DNA from: Flavobacteriales bacterium
GTDB lineage: Bacteria > Bacteroidota > Bacteroidia > Flavobacteriales_F > PHOS-HE28
Direction of reading: 5' to 3'
DNA length: 47,544 bases
NCBI GenBank assembly: GCA_024103275.1
Contig: JAGFIV010000112.1
Span: 1-47,544, forward strand
The notes under the pieces are model-generated. The model ran no database searches, was not told the origin of the DNA, and saw only the letters and a list, made by a program, of their open reading frames with translations. Below, one piece after another: positions 32,661-41,420 of the stretch. Made by a program: the position numbers and the translations under genes. The stretch's first letter is position 1. Each line of letters begins with the position of its first letter.

Positions 32661-34379
32661 CTACCGGACGAAGGTGCGCGACAGCCGGCTGCGGTTGCCG
32701 CGCTCATCCATCACCTCCAGCTCGAACACGTGCTGGCCCGGCTTGTCGCTGTACCGGTCGAAGACATGCTCCAAGGTGTGGGTCTTGGGCTCGTATTCCA
32801 TCAGGATCCACTGCCCGTCCAGCTTGGCCGACCATTGGTCGATGCCCGAGAGGTTGTCCGTCACCTTCACCTTGAAGTTCTTGCGTCCCTTCATGTCGGC
32901 ATGCAGGCCCAGTGGAGTGAGCACCGGCGGCAGGGTATCCAGCAGCACGGTGAACGGCCCCAAGGTTTTCACGCTGGCCGAAATGCGGCCCTCGGCATAG
33001 GTGCCCCCTTCGGGCTGCCAAGACCCCTTAGCGCGGCGTACCACGAGGAGCTTGGGCGCCAGTTCAGCCGGGATGTCCCCCGCCACGTCGATCACCAGCT
33101 CGCCGGCCAATTGCAGCGGGGTGTATTCATCCAGGATGGTGAACTGCGGGCTGAAGGCGTGAAGCGGGGCCGGGGCGATGGCGGTGCGGAGCCAGGTGTC
33201 CTCGTATAATGCATTGGGCGGCAAGCTGAAACGTATGCCGGGCTCAAGGATCGTTTGGGCTTCGTTGAACCGTAGCAGGCGCCCCGTGGGCCGGGGTGCA
33301 GGCCAGGCGGCGGCCTGTTTGGCCGTGGCCCCTGTGAGGCGGAACGTCAGCGTGGAACGGTTGCCCGAGGCATCGGTGGCGATCACCACCATGTCGTGGT
33401 CCCTCCCCGGTTCCATCCGGATGCGTCCGGGGTCTTCCAGGGGCACGTACACGCTCAGGCGGTTATTGGGCAGCTTGTAGCACCGGTTGTAGTACATGGT
33501 ATTGGCCTTGTACAGGCCATAGTCCATGTATGCATTGGCGTAGCGCTGGAGGCCGAAATCCACCTCGTCCAAGTGGATCTCGCACAGGGCCTGCCCGTCC
33601 ATGCCCACTTGCAAGCTGCGGATGCCGCAGGTGTTGCGGCTGTTGCTGTAGCGGTCCACCACGTTCACCGCCAGCCCCACGGTTCCCCAGGCGGCGGGCG
33701 TGCTCCCCGCTTTCAGCACATACGTGGAATCGTTCAGCGCCACCACCGGGAAGCCCTTTGCGCCCACCGGGTAGGGGCTGCTCTTGGAGTTGGTGTCCAG
33801 CGGATCGATGCGCAGCCCTTGGAAGATCGGCGGCACCAGGTCCAAGGTCTTCAAGCCGTAGGCTTCCGGGTCCAAGGCATGCTGGTCCGCCGTGCGCCTG
33901 ACCTCATAGTGCAGGTGGGGGGCCGATGAGCCGCCCGTGTTGCCGCTGAAGGCGATCACCTCGCCTTGGCGCACAGGCAGTTCGCCTTTTTGGAAATACT
34001 TGTCCACACTGAAGCTGCGGGCTGCATATTGAAGGTCCAGCACCGTGGTGGCCAGGTTGCCGTTCAGTCGGTCCAAATGGCCGTATACCGTGGTGTAGCC
34101 GGAGGGATGGTCGATGTATACGGCCTTTCCGTACCCCCATGGGCTGATCTTCACCCGGCTCACCCAGCCATCGGCCGCCGCCTTCACTGGTTGGCCCACC
34201 CGGCCGTTCGTTTTCAGGTCCACGCCGGAGTGGAAGTGGTTGGAACGCAGCTCCATGAAGTTGCCGGCCACCTCCACCGGCAGGTCCATCGGATGGGCGA
34301 ACGAAGGAGATTGCGCCCCTGCCGGGCCGTGGGAAGCGAAAACAATCAGTAGGCTGTATGCCAGTTGCTTATCGGTCAT
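32661..34379 (-). CDS. M23 family metallopeptidase with C-terminal beta domains
   Basis: A 572-residue secreted protein. The signal peptide ends near AGAQ (residue 23). The M23/LytM zinc site is intact: HFHSGVD (His50 and Asp54) and SSAPHLHYEV (the HxH pair). M23 enzymes cut peptidoglycan cross-links, or act as EnvC-like activators when inactive; here the ligands are all present. After the peptidase, about 350 residues form beta-rich segments containing GNRSTLTFRLTG and a final Ig-like GxFELEVMDERGNRSRLSRTFV-type domain. It is divergent from the coiled coil-zapA-rny operon, which fits a role at the division site, though this is only context. Confidence 0.85.
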   Translation of the reverse strand: MTDKQLAYSLLIVFASHGPAGAQSPSFAHPMDLPVEVAGNFMELRSNHFHSGVDLKTNGRVGQPVKAAADGWVSRVKISPWGYGKAVYIDHPSGYTTVYGHLDRLNGNLATTVLDLQYAARSFSVDKYFQKGELPVRQGEVIAFSGNTGGSSAPHLHYEVRRTADQHALDPEAYGLKTLDLVPPIFQGLRIDPLDTNSKSSPYPVGAKGFPVVALNDSTYVLKAGSTPAAWGTVGLAVNVVDRYSNSRNTCGIRSLQVGMDGQALCEIHLDEVDFGLQRYANAYMDYGLYKANTMYYNRCYKLPNNRLSVYVPLEDPGRIRMEPGRDHDMVVIATDASGNRSTLTFRLTGATAKQAAAWPAPRPTGRLLRFNEAQTILEPGIRFSLPPNALYEDTWLRTAIAPAPLHAFSPQFTILDEYTPLQLAGELVIDVAGDIPAELAPKLLVVRRAKGSWQPEGGTYAEGRISASVKTLGPFTVLLDTLPPVLTPLGLHADMKGRKNFKVKVTDNLSGIDQWSAKLDGQWILMEYEPKTHTLEHVFDRYSDKPGQHVFELEVMDERGNRSRLSRTFVR

Positions 34380-34554
34380 AAACTGAATTGAAACAGGAAG
34401 GCCCTTATCGGTTCTTTCGGGTAGGGAGATGAAGGTTTTGGGGGCAGGGCGTGCAAGCTAATGGGCGGGGTGCGGCAATGGGATTGAGACCGGCTGTTGA
34501 TGATGAACAAGGGTCCGTGCAAACAAACTGCGTGCTGGAAAGGCCGGTCACGAT

Positions 34555-34562
34555 TATCTTTG
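34555..34562 (+). promoter_or_regulatory. -10 element TATCTTTG for the coiled coil-zapA-rny operon
   Basis: TATCTTTG matches TAnnTTTG exactly and lies 32 bases before the ATG at 34595. The 215-base divergent gap has no other clear signal. Confidence 0.55.
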
Positions 34563-34594
34563 GCCTTGGACCATAACGGACCCTTGCCTGGTGA

Positions 34595-34882
34595 ATGGAA
34601 GGTTTGCTTGAGCGTATCCGCGCGGCCCGTGCCAAGGTGAAGCAACTACAGGCCGACCGTGCCCAGATGGTTGCGGCCGTGGAGGCTTCGGAAGCGCGGG
34701 CGCGGGAAGGAGGGCGCGAACAGGAAGTGCTCAAGGCCCGGATCAAGGAACTGGAGCAAGAGAACGAGGTTCTCCGTACCGCGATGGCCTCCGCCAAGGG
34801 GCAGGAGCGGGAAGGAACGAAGGAAAAGATCGACGAATTGGTGAAGGAGATTGACCAGTGCTTGGCGTTGCTCAACGGATGA
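34595..34882 (+). CDS. Small coiled-coil protein, ZapB-like by position
   Basis: A 95-residue protein predicted to be almost one continuous coiled coil (EGLLERIRAARAKVKQLQADR through DELVKEIDQCLALLNG), very rich in Ala, Glu, Lys and Arg. It precedes zapA by 20 bases. Small coiled-coil genes in this position occur in other Bacteroidota as far as I recall, and a ZapB-like role bridging ZapA to other division proteins is plausible but unproven. No sequence motif identifies a family. Confidence 0.75.
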   Translation: MEGLLERIRAARAKVKQLQADRAQMVAAVEASEARAREGGREQEVLKARIKELEQENEVLRTAMASAKGQEREGTKEKIDELVKEIDQCLALLNG

Positions 34883-34902
34883 CCGGCACGGCCTACTGAG
34901 CC

Positions 34903-35184
34903 ATGGAGGAGAAATCGATACGGATAGAACTCGCCGGACGGGCGTATCCCCTCACCATCCACGCGGAGGAGGAGGAGAACATCCGCACGGCGGCCAAGGA
35001 GATCAATGAGAGCATCAACCGCCTGAAAGCCAGCTACCCGCTGACCGACAAACAGGACCTGCTGGCCATGGCCGCACTGGAGGTGAGCACACGTGCACTG
35101 AACGTGGCCAAGCCACCGGTGCCCGGCCTCGGGGACCCGGTCCTGGTGGAACTGGAAGGGCTGCTCAACGATCTGCAAGGCTGA
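34903..35184 (+). CDS. zapA: Cell division protein ZapA
   Basis: A 93-residue protein of normal ZapA length. IRIELAGRAYPLTIHAEEEENIRTAAKEINESI is the ZapA N-terminal beta-helix domain, and the rest forms the dimerising coiled coil. ZapA binds and bundles FtsZ filaments at midcell. It lies between the small coiled-coil gene and rny, a gene order common in Bacteroidota. Confidence 0.88.
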   Translation: MEEKSIRIELAGRAYPLTIHAEEEENIRTAAKEINESINRLKASYPLTDKQDLLAMAALEVSTRALNVAKPPVPGLGDPVLVELEGLLNDLQG

Positions 35185-35214
35185 TCCGCCTTCGGGACAC
35201 GGAGATCCCATGGT

Positions 35215-35237
35215 CCACTGAAAAAACAAAACAGTGG
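35215..35237 (+). promoter_or_regulatory. Small A-rich hairpin just before the rny start
   Basis: CCACTG at 35215-35220 and CAGTGG at 35232-35237 can pair around an 11-base loop made almost only of A. The stem ends 2 bases before the rny ATG and could hide or expose the start. There is no U tract, so it is not a terminator. Confidence 0.35.
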
Positions 35238-35239
35238 AA

Positions 35240-36787
35240 ATGGAATTTGACATCGTAACCATAGTGATCGGCCTGGTGGTGGGGCTGGCGGCCGGGGGCG
35301 CCATCGTCTACGTGTTGACCAACAGCGTGATGAAGAAGCGCAGCACCGCCATCCTGCGCAAGGCCGAGGCTGAAGGAGAGGCCATCAAAAAGGAGAAGAT
35401 CCTGCAGGCCAAGGAGAAGTTCCTCCAAATGAAGGAGGAGCACGAAAAGGAGGCGCGCGAACGCGAGAAGCGTCTGCAACAGGGCCAGGAGAAGCACCGG
35501 CAGCGGGAGCAGCAGCTCAACCGGCAGCAGCAGGACCTGGCACGCAAGGAAAAGAGCGTGGAACAGCTGCAGAAGGACATCGAGCAGCGGATGGAGGGCG
35601 TGGAGGTGCGCCGCCAGGAAGTGGAACGTGCCCACGAAAAGCAGGTGGCCCAGCTGGAACGCATCAGCGGGCTGAGCGCCGATGAGGCCAAGAAGCAGCT
35701 CATCCTCTCCCTGCAGGACGAGGCGCGCACCAATGCCATGGCCTTGGTGAAGGACGTGGTCGATGAGGCCAAGCTCACGGCCAACAAGGAGGCCAAGCGC
35801 ATCATCATCCAGACCATCCAGCGCGTGGCCACCGAGCACGCCGTGGAGAATGCCGTGAGCACCTTCCACATCGAGAACGACGAGTTCAAGGGCCGCATCA
35901 TCGGCCGCGAGGGCCGCAACATCCGGGCGTTGGAGGAGGCCACCGGCGTGGAGATCGTCGTGGACGACACCCCCGGTGCCATCATCCTCAGCTGCTTCGA
36001 CCCCGTGCGCCGCGAAATGGCCCGCCTCGCCCTGCACCAGCTCGTCAAGGACGGGCGCATCCACCCGGGGCGCATCGAGGAGATCGTGGCCAAGACCAGG
36101 AAACACCTCGAGGAGGAGATCCTCGAAATCGGCAAGCGCACCTGCATCGACCTGGGCATCCACGGGCTGCACACCGAGCTGATCCGCATGGTGGGCCGCA
36201 TGCGCTACCGCAGCAGCTACGGGCAGAACCTGTTGCAGCACAGCCGCGAGACCGCCAACCTGTGCGCCATCATGGCCGCCGAGCTCGGCCTGAACGTGAA
36301 GGCCGCCAAGCGAGCGGGCCTGCTGCACGACATCGGCAAGGTGCCCGACGATGAGCCCGAGCTACCGCACGCCCTGCTGGGCATGAAGCTGGCCGAGAAG
36401 TACGGCGAGAAGCCCGATGTCTGCAACGCCATCGGTGCCCACCACGACGAGATTGAAATGACCAGCCTGCTCGCGCCCATCGTGCAGGCCTGCGACGCCA
36501 TCAGCGGTGCCCGCCCCGGTGCCCGCCGCGAGGCCGTGGAGCAGTACATCAAGCGCCTGAAGGACCTGGAGAGCATCGCCATGAGCTACCAGGGCGTATC
36601 CAAGGCCTACGCCATCCAGGCCGGACGCGAACTGCGCGTGATGGTGGAGAGCGAACGCGTGAACGATGCCGAGGCCGACAACATCAGCATGGGCATCGCC
36701 GACCGCATCCAGAATGAAATGACCTATCCCGGCCAGGTGAAGGTGGTGGTGATCCGCGAGCGCCGTTCCATGGCCGTGGCCAAATAG
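35240..36787 (+). CDS. rny: Ribonuclease Y
   Basis: A 515-residue protein started at [20 protein letters not shown], a single membrane anchor; a GTG two codons earlier is the alternative. A long coiled coil covers about 35-190. The KH domain has [30 protein letters not shown], and the HD domain has [14 protein letters not shown] and [19 protein letters not shown] with the metal-binding His-Asp. The protein initiates mRNA decay at the membrane by endonucleolytic cuts. It is the last gene of the coiled coil-zapA-rny unit, with the methyltransferase gene starting 28 bases on. Confidence 0.96.
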   Translation: MEFDIVTIVIGLVVGLAAGGAIVYVLTNSVMKKRSTAILRKAEAEGEAIKKEKILQAKEKFLQMKEEHEKEAREREKRLQQGQEKHRQREQQLNRQQQDLARKEKSVEQLQKDIEQRMEGVEVRRQEVERAHEKQVAQLERISGLSADEAKKQLILSLQDEARTNAMALVKDVVDEAKLTANKEAKRIIIQTIQRVATEHAVENAVSTFHIENDEFKGRIIGREGRNIRALEEATGVEIVVDDTPGAIILSCFDPVRREMARLALHQLVKDGRIHPGRIEEIVAKTRKHLEEEILEIGKRTCIDLGIHGLHTELIRMVGRMRYRSSYGQNLLQHSRETANLCAIMAAELGLNVKAAKRAGLLHDIGKVPDDEPELPHALLGMKLAEKYGEKPDVCNAIGAHHDEIEMTSLLAPIVQACDAISGARPGARREAVEQYIKRLKDLESIAMSYQGVSKAYAIQAGRELRVMVESERVNDAEADNISMGIADRIQNEMTYPGQVKVVVIRERRSMAVAK

Positions 36788-36815
36788 CCTGCCTGCACCA
36801 CCGGCCCATGCCCGC

Positions 36816-37526
36816 ATGAACCTGACCGCCGACCAACGAAGGGACGTGATGCAGTGGGACTTCCGCACCTGGTCCAGGGCGCTGCCCTTCTGGCATCAGG
36901 CGCTGCAAGGACGGCCCATGCCCCAAAATGCCCTGGCGGTGGGCGAGCGGCAAGGAGGCCTGAGCCTGTGGCTGGCCCTGAACGGCCACCGCGTGGTTTG
37001 CAGCGACCTGCGGCCGGTGCCACCTGAAGCACGGGCCCTGCACGTGCGCCATGGCATGGCCGACCGGATCGAGTACCGGGTGGTCGACATCAGCGGGACC
37101 GACCTACCCGATGCCAGCTTCGACGTGGCCGCATTCAAGTCCGTGATCGGTGCCCTGGGGACGAAGGAGGCCCAGGCCCGCGCCGTGGCCGAATTGCACC
37201 GCGTGTTGCGGCCCGGAGGGATACTGCTGTTTGCCGAGAACCTGGAAGCAACCCGCGTACACCGCGTGCTGCGCAAACGCTTCACCGCCTGGCAAGGCTA
37301 CTGGCGCTACCTCCGCTGGCCGCAAGACCGGGACTTGTTCGCCCGGTTCAAGAATTGCGATTTCCGTATGTTCGGCCTGTTGGCCAACCTGGGGCGCAGC
37401 GAAGCCCAACGTGCGTTGCTCTCCCGTGTCGACGACCTGCTGATGCCCGTGCTCCCCTCTGCGTGGCGCTACGCGGTGGCAGGTGTTTGCCACAAGGACG
37501 GCCCGCCTGACATGAACCCTGCCTAA
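36816..37526 (+). CDS. Class I SAM-dependent methyltransferase
   Basis: A 236-residue cytoplasmic enzyme. Motif I is degenerate (NALAVGERQGGLSLWLALNG), motif II is VVCSDL, DASFDVAAFKSVIGALG is the post-motif II region, and HRVLRPGGILLFAEN is motif III. The lipid- or sugar-methylating group is unknown. It lies 28 bases after rny and 7 bases before a sugar-nucleotide epimerase, so it may act in polysaccharide or glycan modification; that is inferred from context only. Confidence 0.8.
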   Translation: MNLTADQRRDVMQWDFRTWSRALPFWHQALQGRPMPQNALAVGERQGGLSLWLALNGHRVVCSDLRPVPPEARALHVRHGMADRIEYRVVDISGTDLPDASFDVAAFKSVIGALGTKEAQARAVAELHRVLRPGGILLFAENLEATRVHRVLRKRFTAWQGYWRYLRWPQDRDLFARFKNCDFRMFGLLANLGRSEAQRALLSRVDDLLMPVLPSAWRYAVAGVCHKDGPPDMNPA

Positions 37527-37533
37527 GCCCCGT

Positions 37534-38529
37534 ATGCCCGACCGCAAGCCCGGCCCCAGCCTGCCTTCCACCATCCTCGTCACCGGCGGCGCCGGTTTCA
37601 TCGGCTCACACGTCTGCGAACGGTTACTGGAACAAGGCCATGCCGTGCGTTGCCTGGACAACCTGGCCACCGGCAAACGGGACAACCTGGCCCACCTCAG
37701 GCGGGAGGAACGGTTCAGCTTCGTGGAAGGGGACATCTGCGACCTCTCCGCCCTGGGGAAAGCCATGAAGGGGGCTTCCGCCGTGATACACCTGGCCGCG
37801 CTGGGCAGCGTGCCGCGCTCCATCGCCAAGCCCCTGGACAGCGAACGGGCCAACCTCACCGGCTTCTTGTCCATGCTGGAAACCGCCCGTGCGGCCGGGG
37901 CGAAACGCATCGTGTATGCCAGCAGCAGCAGCGTATACGGCGACAGCACCGCGCTGCCCAAGAAGGAGGGAAGCGAAGGCCACGCCCTGTCGCCTTACGC
38001 CGTCACCAAGGCCATCAATGAGGTGTACGCCGGGCTTTACCACCGCCTGTTCGGCCTGGAGACCATCGGCCTGCGCTTCTTCAACATCTTCGGCGAGCGC
38101 CAAGACCCCGAAGGGGCCTACGCGGCGGCCATCCCCAAGTTTATCCGGGCCTTGCTCCGGCATGAATCGCCGGTGATCCACGGCGACGGCATGCAGACCC
38201 GCGATTTCACCTACGTGAAGAATGCCGTGCAGGCGGTGGAGGAAGCCCTGGCCGCGCCGCCATCGGCCGCCGGGGAGGTATACAACATTGCCTACGGCGA
38301 GCGCTGCAATTTGCTGGAACTGTTGCAAAAGATGCAGGAGCGCCTGGCGCGGATCGACCCTGCCACTGCCGGGATACCGCCTGACCACGGCCCCGAACGC
38401 AAGGGCGATGTCCGCGACTCCATGGCCGACATCACCAAGGCCCGCGAACAGCTCGGCTATGTGCCGCGTTATTCGCTCGATGAAGGACTGGACAAAGCCA
38501 TACCTTGGTATGCAGAGCATTGGAAGTGA
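37534..38529 (+). CDS. UDP-N-acetylglucosamine 4-epimerase-type SDR (WbpP/TviC-like)
   Basis: A 331-residue extended short-chain dehydrogenase. ILVTGGAGFIGSHVCERLLEQG is the NAD-binding Rossmann motif, CLDNLATG follows strand 2, and SSSVYG plus YAVTKAINE give the Ser, Tyr and Lys active site. LGSVPRSIAKPLDSERANL and RFFNIFGERQDP match WbpP/TviC-type UDP-GlcNAc(A) 4-epimerases. The product would feed surface polysaccharide synthesis. The exact sugar is uncertain; related UDP-glucuronate or UDP-glucose epimerases share most motifs. Confidence 0.82.
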   Translation: MPDRKPGPSLPSTILVTGGAGFIGSHVCERLLEQGHAVRCLDNLATGKRDNLAHLRREERFSFVEGDICDLSALGKAMKGASAVIHLAALGSVPRSIAKPLDSERANLTGFLSMLETARAAGAKRIVYASSSSVYGDSTALPKKEGSEGHALSPYAVTKAINEVYAGLYHRLFGLETIGLRFFNIFGERQDPEGAYAAAIPKFIRALLRHESPVIHGDGMQTRDFTYVKNAVQAVEEALAAPPSAAGEVYNIAYGERCNLLELLQKMQERLARIDPATAGIPPDHGPERKGDVRDSMADITKAREQLGYVPRYSLDEGLDKAIPWYAEHWK

Positions 38530-38574
38530 ACAGCAAACTCGAAACCAGGTGTCGCTGATAGCGGTGACATGCGC

Positions 38575-38738
38575 GGGTTGACGGGTTACGGGTTGAGAGC
38601 CGAGAACGGACAACTGACAACTGACAACTGACAACTGTAACCGACAACTGCCAACTGAGAACTGAGAACTGAGAACTGAGAACTGAGAACTGAGAACTGA
38701 GAACTGACAACCACGCCCTACGCCCTTCGCCCTACGAA
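38575..38738. repeat. Compound heptamer repeat tract after the epimerase gene
   Basis: The 300-base gap at 38530-38829 is dominated by 7-base units of several kinds: a short ACGGGTT-type stretch, about four AACTGAC-type units (38610-38637), seven perfect GAGAACT (38657-38705) and three CGCCCTA-type units (38714-38734). No gene is visible. The remaining non-repeat part, about 38740-38829, shows no recognisable signal. Confidence 0.85.
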
Positions 38739-38829
38739 CTGAGAATTGCCCCTCCCGACTCGCCTCGTCGAAGCTTCAGCGAAGGCAGTTTGCCAACTCA
38801 AGCAATCCCTACCTTCCAACCCGTAAACC

Positions 38830-39198
38830 ATGCCAACCGGAAAACGAACCCTGGTACTGGGCGCCAGCCTGAAGGAGGAACGCTATTCCAACAAGGCCAT
38901 CCGCGACCTGCGGAAGTACGGGCATCCCGTGGTGGCTGTGGGCTTGCGCGAAGGTGAGGTGCTGGACGTGCCCATCGTGAAGGACATCCCGCCGGGCACT
39001 GCCGTGGATACGGTGACGGTCTACCTCAACGCCCACAACCAGGAACCGTGGGAAGCGCGCATCCTGGCGCTGAAGCCCAAGCGCGTCATTTTCAACCCCG
39101 GTGCCGAGAACCCCGAGCTTGCGCGGAAGGTGGAAGCGGCCGGCATCGAGGCCATGGAGGCCTGCACGCTGGTGCTGCTGCACACCGGGCAGTTCTGA
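38830..39198 (+). CDS. CoA-binding (YccU-like) domain protein
   Basis: A 122-residue single-domain protein. TLVLGASLKEERYSNKAIRDL is the Rossmann-type start of the CoA_binding family, followed by HPVVAVGLREGEV, VTVYLNAHNQEP and VIFNPGAENPELARKVEAAGIEAMEACTLVLL. Such small proteins bind CoA or another nucleotide; their role is not known. It stands alone between the heptamer tract and lysA. Confidence 0.85.
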   Translation: MPTGKRTLVLGASLKEERYSNKAIRDLRKYGHPVVAVGLREGEVLDVPIVKDIPPGTAVDTVTVYLNAHNQEPWEARILALKPKRVIFNPGAENPELARKVEAAGIEAMEACTLVLLHTGQF

Positions 39199-39271
39199 GC
39201 AGGGGAGGACCGCCGTCCATCATCGGGTGAACGGTCCGCCATGTGGAGGGAATAGCTGGTTGCGGTGCGGG

Positions 39272-39279
39272 TATCTTCG
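39272..39279 (+). promoter_or_regulatory. Putative -10 element TATCTTCG for lysA
   Basis: TATCTTCG followed by CGG, identical over eleven bases to the site before the DUF4920 gene, lies 20 bases before the lysA ATG. It rules out the longer GTG start at 39243. Confidence 0.5.
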
Positions 39280-39299
39280 CGGCCTCTCAAAAGCAACAA

Positions 39300-40553
39300 A
39301 TGGAATTATCGGGGGGGGAATACCGCATCGGCGGGGTGCCGGTGCTGGAGTTGGCGCGCCAAGCGGGCACACCGGTCTACGTGTATGATGCGGCCATCAT
39401 GGGGCGGCAGGCCAAGCGGCTGCAGGCGGCGTTCAAGGCCACGCCCACGCGCTTCATGTACGCCTGCAAGGCCTTGACCAACCTGGCCGTGCTGCGCCAC
39501 ATGCGCACCTTGGGCCTGGGGCTGGACACGGTGAGCATCGAGGAGGTGCAGTTGGGGCTGAAGGCCGGCTTCAAGCCGGAGGAGGTGCTCTTCACGCCCA
39601 ACATGGTGCCCTTCGCCGAAGTGCAGCAGGCGGTGGAGCTGGGTGTCCACATCAACATCGACAGCATCCCCATGCTGGAGCGCTTCGGTCAGGCGTACGG
39701 CGGCAAGGTGCCGCTGTTCCTGCGCATCAACCCCCACATCATGGCCGGCGGCAACGAGCGCATCAGCACCGGCCACATCGACAGCAAGTTCGGCATCAGC
39801 ATCCACCAGCTGCGCCATGTGGAGCGCGTGGTGGCCAGCCACGGCCTGCGCGTGGAAGGCCTGCACATGCACACCGGCAGCGACATCCTGGACACCGGCG
39901 TGTTCCTGCGTGCGGCGGAAGTGCTGCTGGAGACCGCCGCGCTGTTCCCGCACCTGCGTTACCTCGACCTCGGCAGCGGCTTCAAGGTGCCCTACAAGCC
40001 CGACGACATCACCACGGACGTGGAGGAGCTGGGCCAGCAGCTCTGCCAACGGATCCAGCAGTTCAACGCCCAGCGTGAAACGCCGGTGGAACTCTGGTTC
40101 GAGCCGGGCAAGTTCCTGGTGAGCGAGGCCGGCGTGCTGCTGGTCTCGGTCTCCTTAGTGAAACAGACCACCGCCACCGTCTTTGCCGGCGTGGACAGCG
40201 GCCTCAACCACCTGATCCGGCCCATGCTCTACGGCAGCTACCACGGCATCGTGAACGCCAGCCGCCCACAGGGCAACAAACGCATCTACACCGTGGTGGG
40301 CTATATCTGCGAAACGGACACCTTCGCGTGGGACCGCCAACTGCCCGAGGTGCATGTGGGCGATGTGCTCGCCTTCCTCAACGCCGGTGCCTACGGATTC
40401 AGCATGGCCAGCAACTACAACTCACGGTTCCGCCCCGCCGAGGTGCTGGTGAAGGACGGCAAGGCCATCCTGATCCGCCGCCGCGAAACGCTGGACGACC
40501 TGCTGGCCCTGCAAACGGAAGAGCCGCTTACCGCCGCTCCGGTTCACGCGTGA
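39300..40553 (+). CDS. lysA: Diaminopimelate decarboxylase
   Basis: A 417-residue PLP enzyme of normal length. The PLP lysine lies in FMYACKALTNLAVLRHM. HMHTGSDI and LDLGSGFKVPY bind the cofactor phosphate, EPGKFLV is the substrate-binding region, and GYICETDTF carries the catalytic cysteine from the partner subunit. It decarboxylates meso-diaminopimelate to lysine in the cytoplasm. The last codons (EEPLTAAPVHA) coincide with the first copy of the 39-bp repeat that flanks the accessory island, so its C-terminal tail may have been rewritten by insertion. Confidence 0.93.
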   Translation: MELSGGEYRIGGVPVLELARQAGTPVYVYDAAIMGRQAKRLQAAFKATPTRFMYACKALTNLAVLRHMRTLGLGLDTVSIEEVQLGLKAGFKPEEVLFTPNMVPFAEVQQAVELGVHINIDSIPMLERFGQAYGGKVPLFLRINPHIMAGGNERISTGHIDSKFGISIHQLRHVERVVASHGLRVEGLHMHTGSDILDTGVFLRAAEVLLETAALFPHLRYLDLGSGFKVPYKPDDITTDVEELGQQLCQRIQQFNAQRETPVELWFEPGKFLVSEAGVLLVSVSLVKQTTATVFAGVDSGLNHLIRPMLYGSYHGIVNASRPQGNKRIYTVVGYICETDTFAWDRQLPEVHVGDVLAFLNAGAYGFSMASNYNSRFRPAEVLVKDGKAILIRRRETLDDLLALQTEEPLTAAPVHA

Positions 40554-40559
40554 TCGCGG
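40521..40559 (+). repeat. Island repeat, copy A (3' end of lysA)
   Basis: Begins GAGCCGCTTACCGCCGCTCC and ends GTTCACGCGTGATCGCGG. It matches copy C at 37 of 39 bases in the same orientation. It contains the lysA stop codon and the 10-base palindrome TCACGCGTGA, and ends 3 bases before the hicA stop codon. Confidence 0.75.
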
Positions 40560-40562
40560 GGA

Positions 40563-40862
40563 TCACTTCTTGGCCAGCCTGATCTCGAACACCTTGGACT
40601 GGGGTGACTTCCGCACCACTTCCTTTTTGCCTTCCAGAATAGCGAAGAAATCGGCCTTGGATATTCCCAGTGCCCTCAATCCCTGCCGGATGATCCGCTC
40701 GGGAACCGGCGTGATGTGATTCTGGACCACGATGGGCCGCAAGAGATCGGCCCGTGCAAAGACATCATGCCCGGAGCTGGTCCGGATCAAACTGCAATGG
40801 GCCAATTCCAAGAACCCGCAGTATTGGGCAAAGGAGATGTTGGACAACCGTTGCGTGGACAT
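40563..40862 (-). CDS. hicA: HicA-like mRNA interferase toxin
   Basis: A 99-residue protein. The HicA signature is visible: RTSSGHDVFAR with the catalytic histidine, then VVQNHITPVPERIIRQGLRALGIS, ending in the usual GIS-containing helix (SKADFFAILEG). HicA cleaves mRNA and is neutralised by HicB. It is somewhat longer than classical HicA (about 60-80 residues), with extra residues at the C-terminus. It lies 5 bases after hicB. GC content is visibly lower than in lysA, suggesting acquisition. The assignment depends on both the motif and the neighbour. Confidence 0.72.
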   Translation of the reverse strand: MSTQRLSNISFAQYCGFLELAHCSLIRTSSGHDVFARADLLRPIVVQNHITPVPERIIRQGLRALGISKADFFAILEGKKEVVRKSPQSKVFEIRLAKK

Positions 40863-40867
40863 CGGAA

Positions 40868-41242
40868 CTACAGTGCAAGCTCCACGGTCCGCTCATACTT
40901 CCGGTAGTCCTTGTTGATGACATCCTTCAGCTCGTCGTTCTCCTTGATCATGTCGAGCATGTCCGGGGCAACGACCCGCTTCCGTTTTCTGTTCACCGCC
41001 CAGCCCAACCGCTCCAACTCCTGGAAAATGGTCTTCTTGCGATGGGTGTAGGTGACGAACTCCTGGAGCATCACCTCGAAAGAAGCCTTGGCCTCAGCCT
41101 CCGTTTTCCCGTAACCGGTAATGTCCAAAGAAGGCGACATGGCGAAATGCACACCATCCTCCTCCCAGATCAGAACAATCACGCCAACGCCCAATTTCTC
41201 CCCTTCCAGGTCATACTTGGCGCTAAAGTGCTTTTTGCTCAT
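40868..41242 (-). CDS. hicB: HicB-like antitoxin
   Basis: A 124-residue protein. IVLIWEEDGVHFAMSPSLDITGYGKTEAEAKASFEVML is the HicB partial RNase H fold (SPSLDxxGxGxTxxEA). The C-terminal half is Lys/Glu-rich and has no obvious helix-turn-helix or arc fold, so DNA binding is uncertain. It precedes hicA, the HicB-first order seen in some loci. A perfect TATCTTTG element stands 39 bases upstream. Confidence 0.72.
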   Translation of the reverse strand: MSKKHFSAKYDLEGEKLGVGVIVLIWEEDGVHFAMSPSLDITGYGKTEAEAKASFEVMLQEFVTYTHRKKTIFQELERLGWAVNRKRKRVVAPDMLDMIKENDELKDVINKDYRKYERTVELAL

Positions 41243-41280
41243 GGGTCAAAGTGGGAATGCCAACGATCCAAGCGGTTACG

Positions 41281-41288
41281 CAAAGATA
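41281..41288 (-). promoter_or_regulatory. -10 element TATCTTTG for hicBA
   Basis: Minus-strand TATCTTTG is an exact TAnnTTTG match 39 bases before the hicB ATG. Room for an operator remains between them. Nothing else was noted in the 178-base gap to the R-M gene. Confidence 0.5.
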
Positions 41289-41420
41289 GGGAGACGGCAA
41301 CGGTTCGGCATTGCCGCACACGCGCCCACGGTGCATTCCGGAGCATGCTAGTGGTATGGGCTGGGGCGTGGAAGCTCGCGCCATGAGCGGGTCACATAAG
41401 CAAGGACCGTTTAAAGCGGT

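Noticed and set aside
35185..35239. 6S RNA between zapA and rny
   Set aside because: The gap is only 55 bases, too short for 6S RNA; only a small hairpin is present.
39199..39240. GGACCG/CGGTCC inverted repeat as a terminator after the CoA-binding gene
   Set aside because: Only 6 bases pair across a long loop and no T tract follows.
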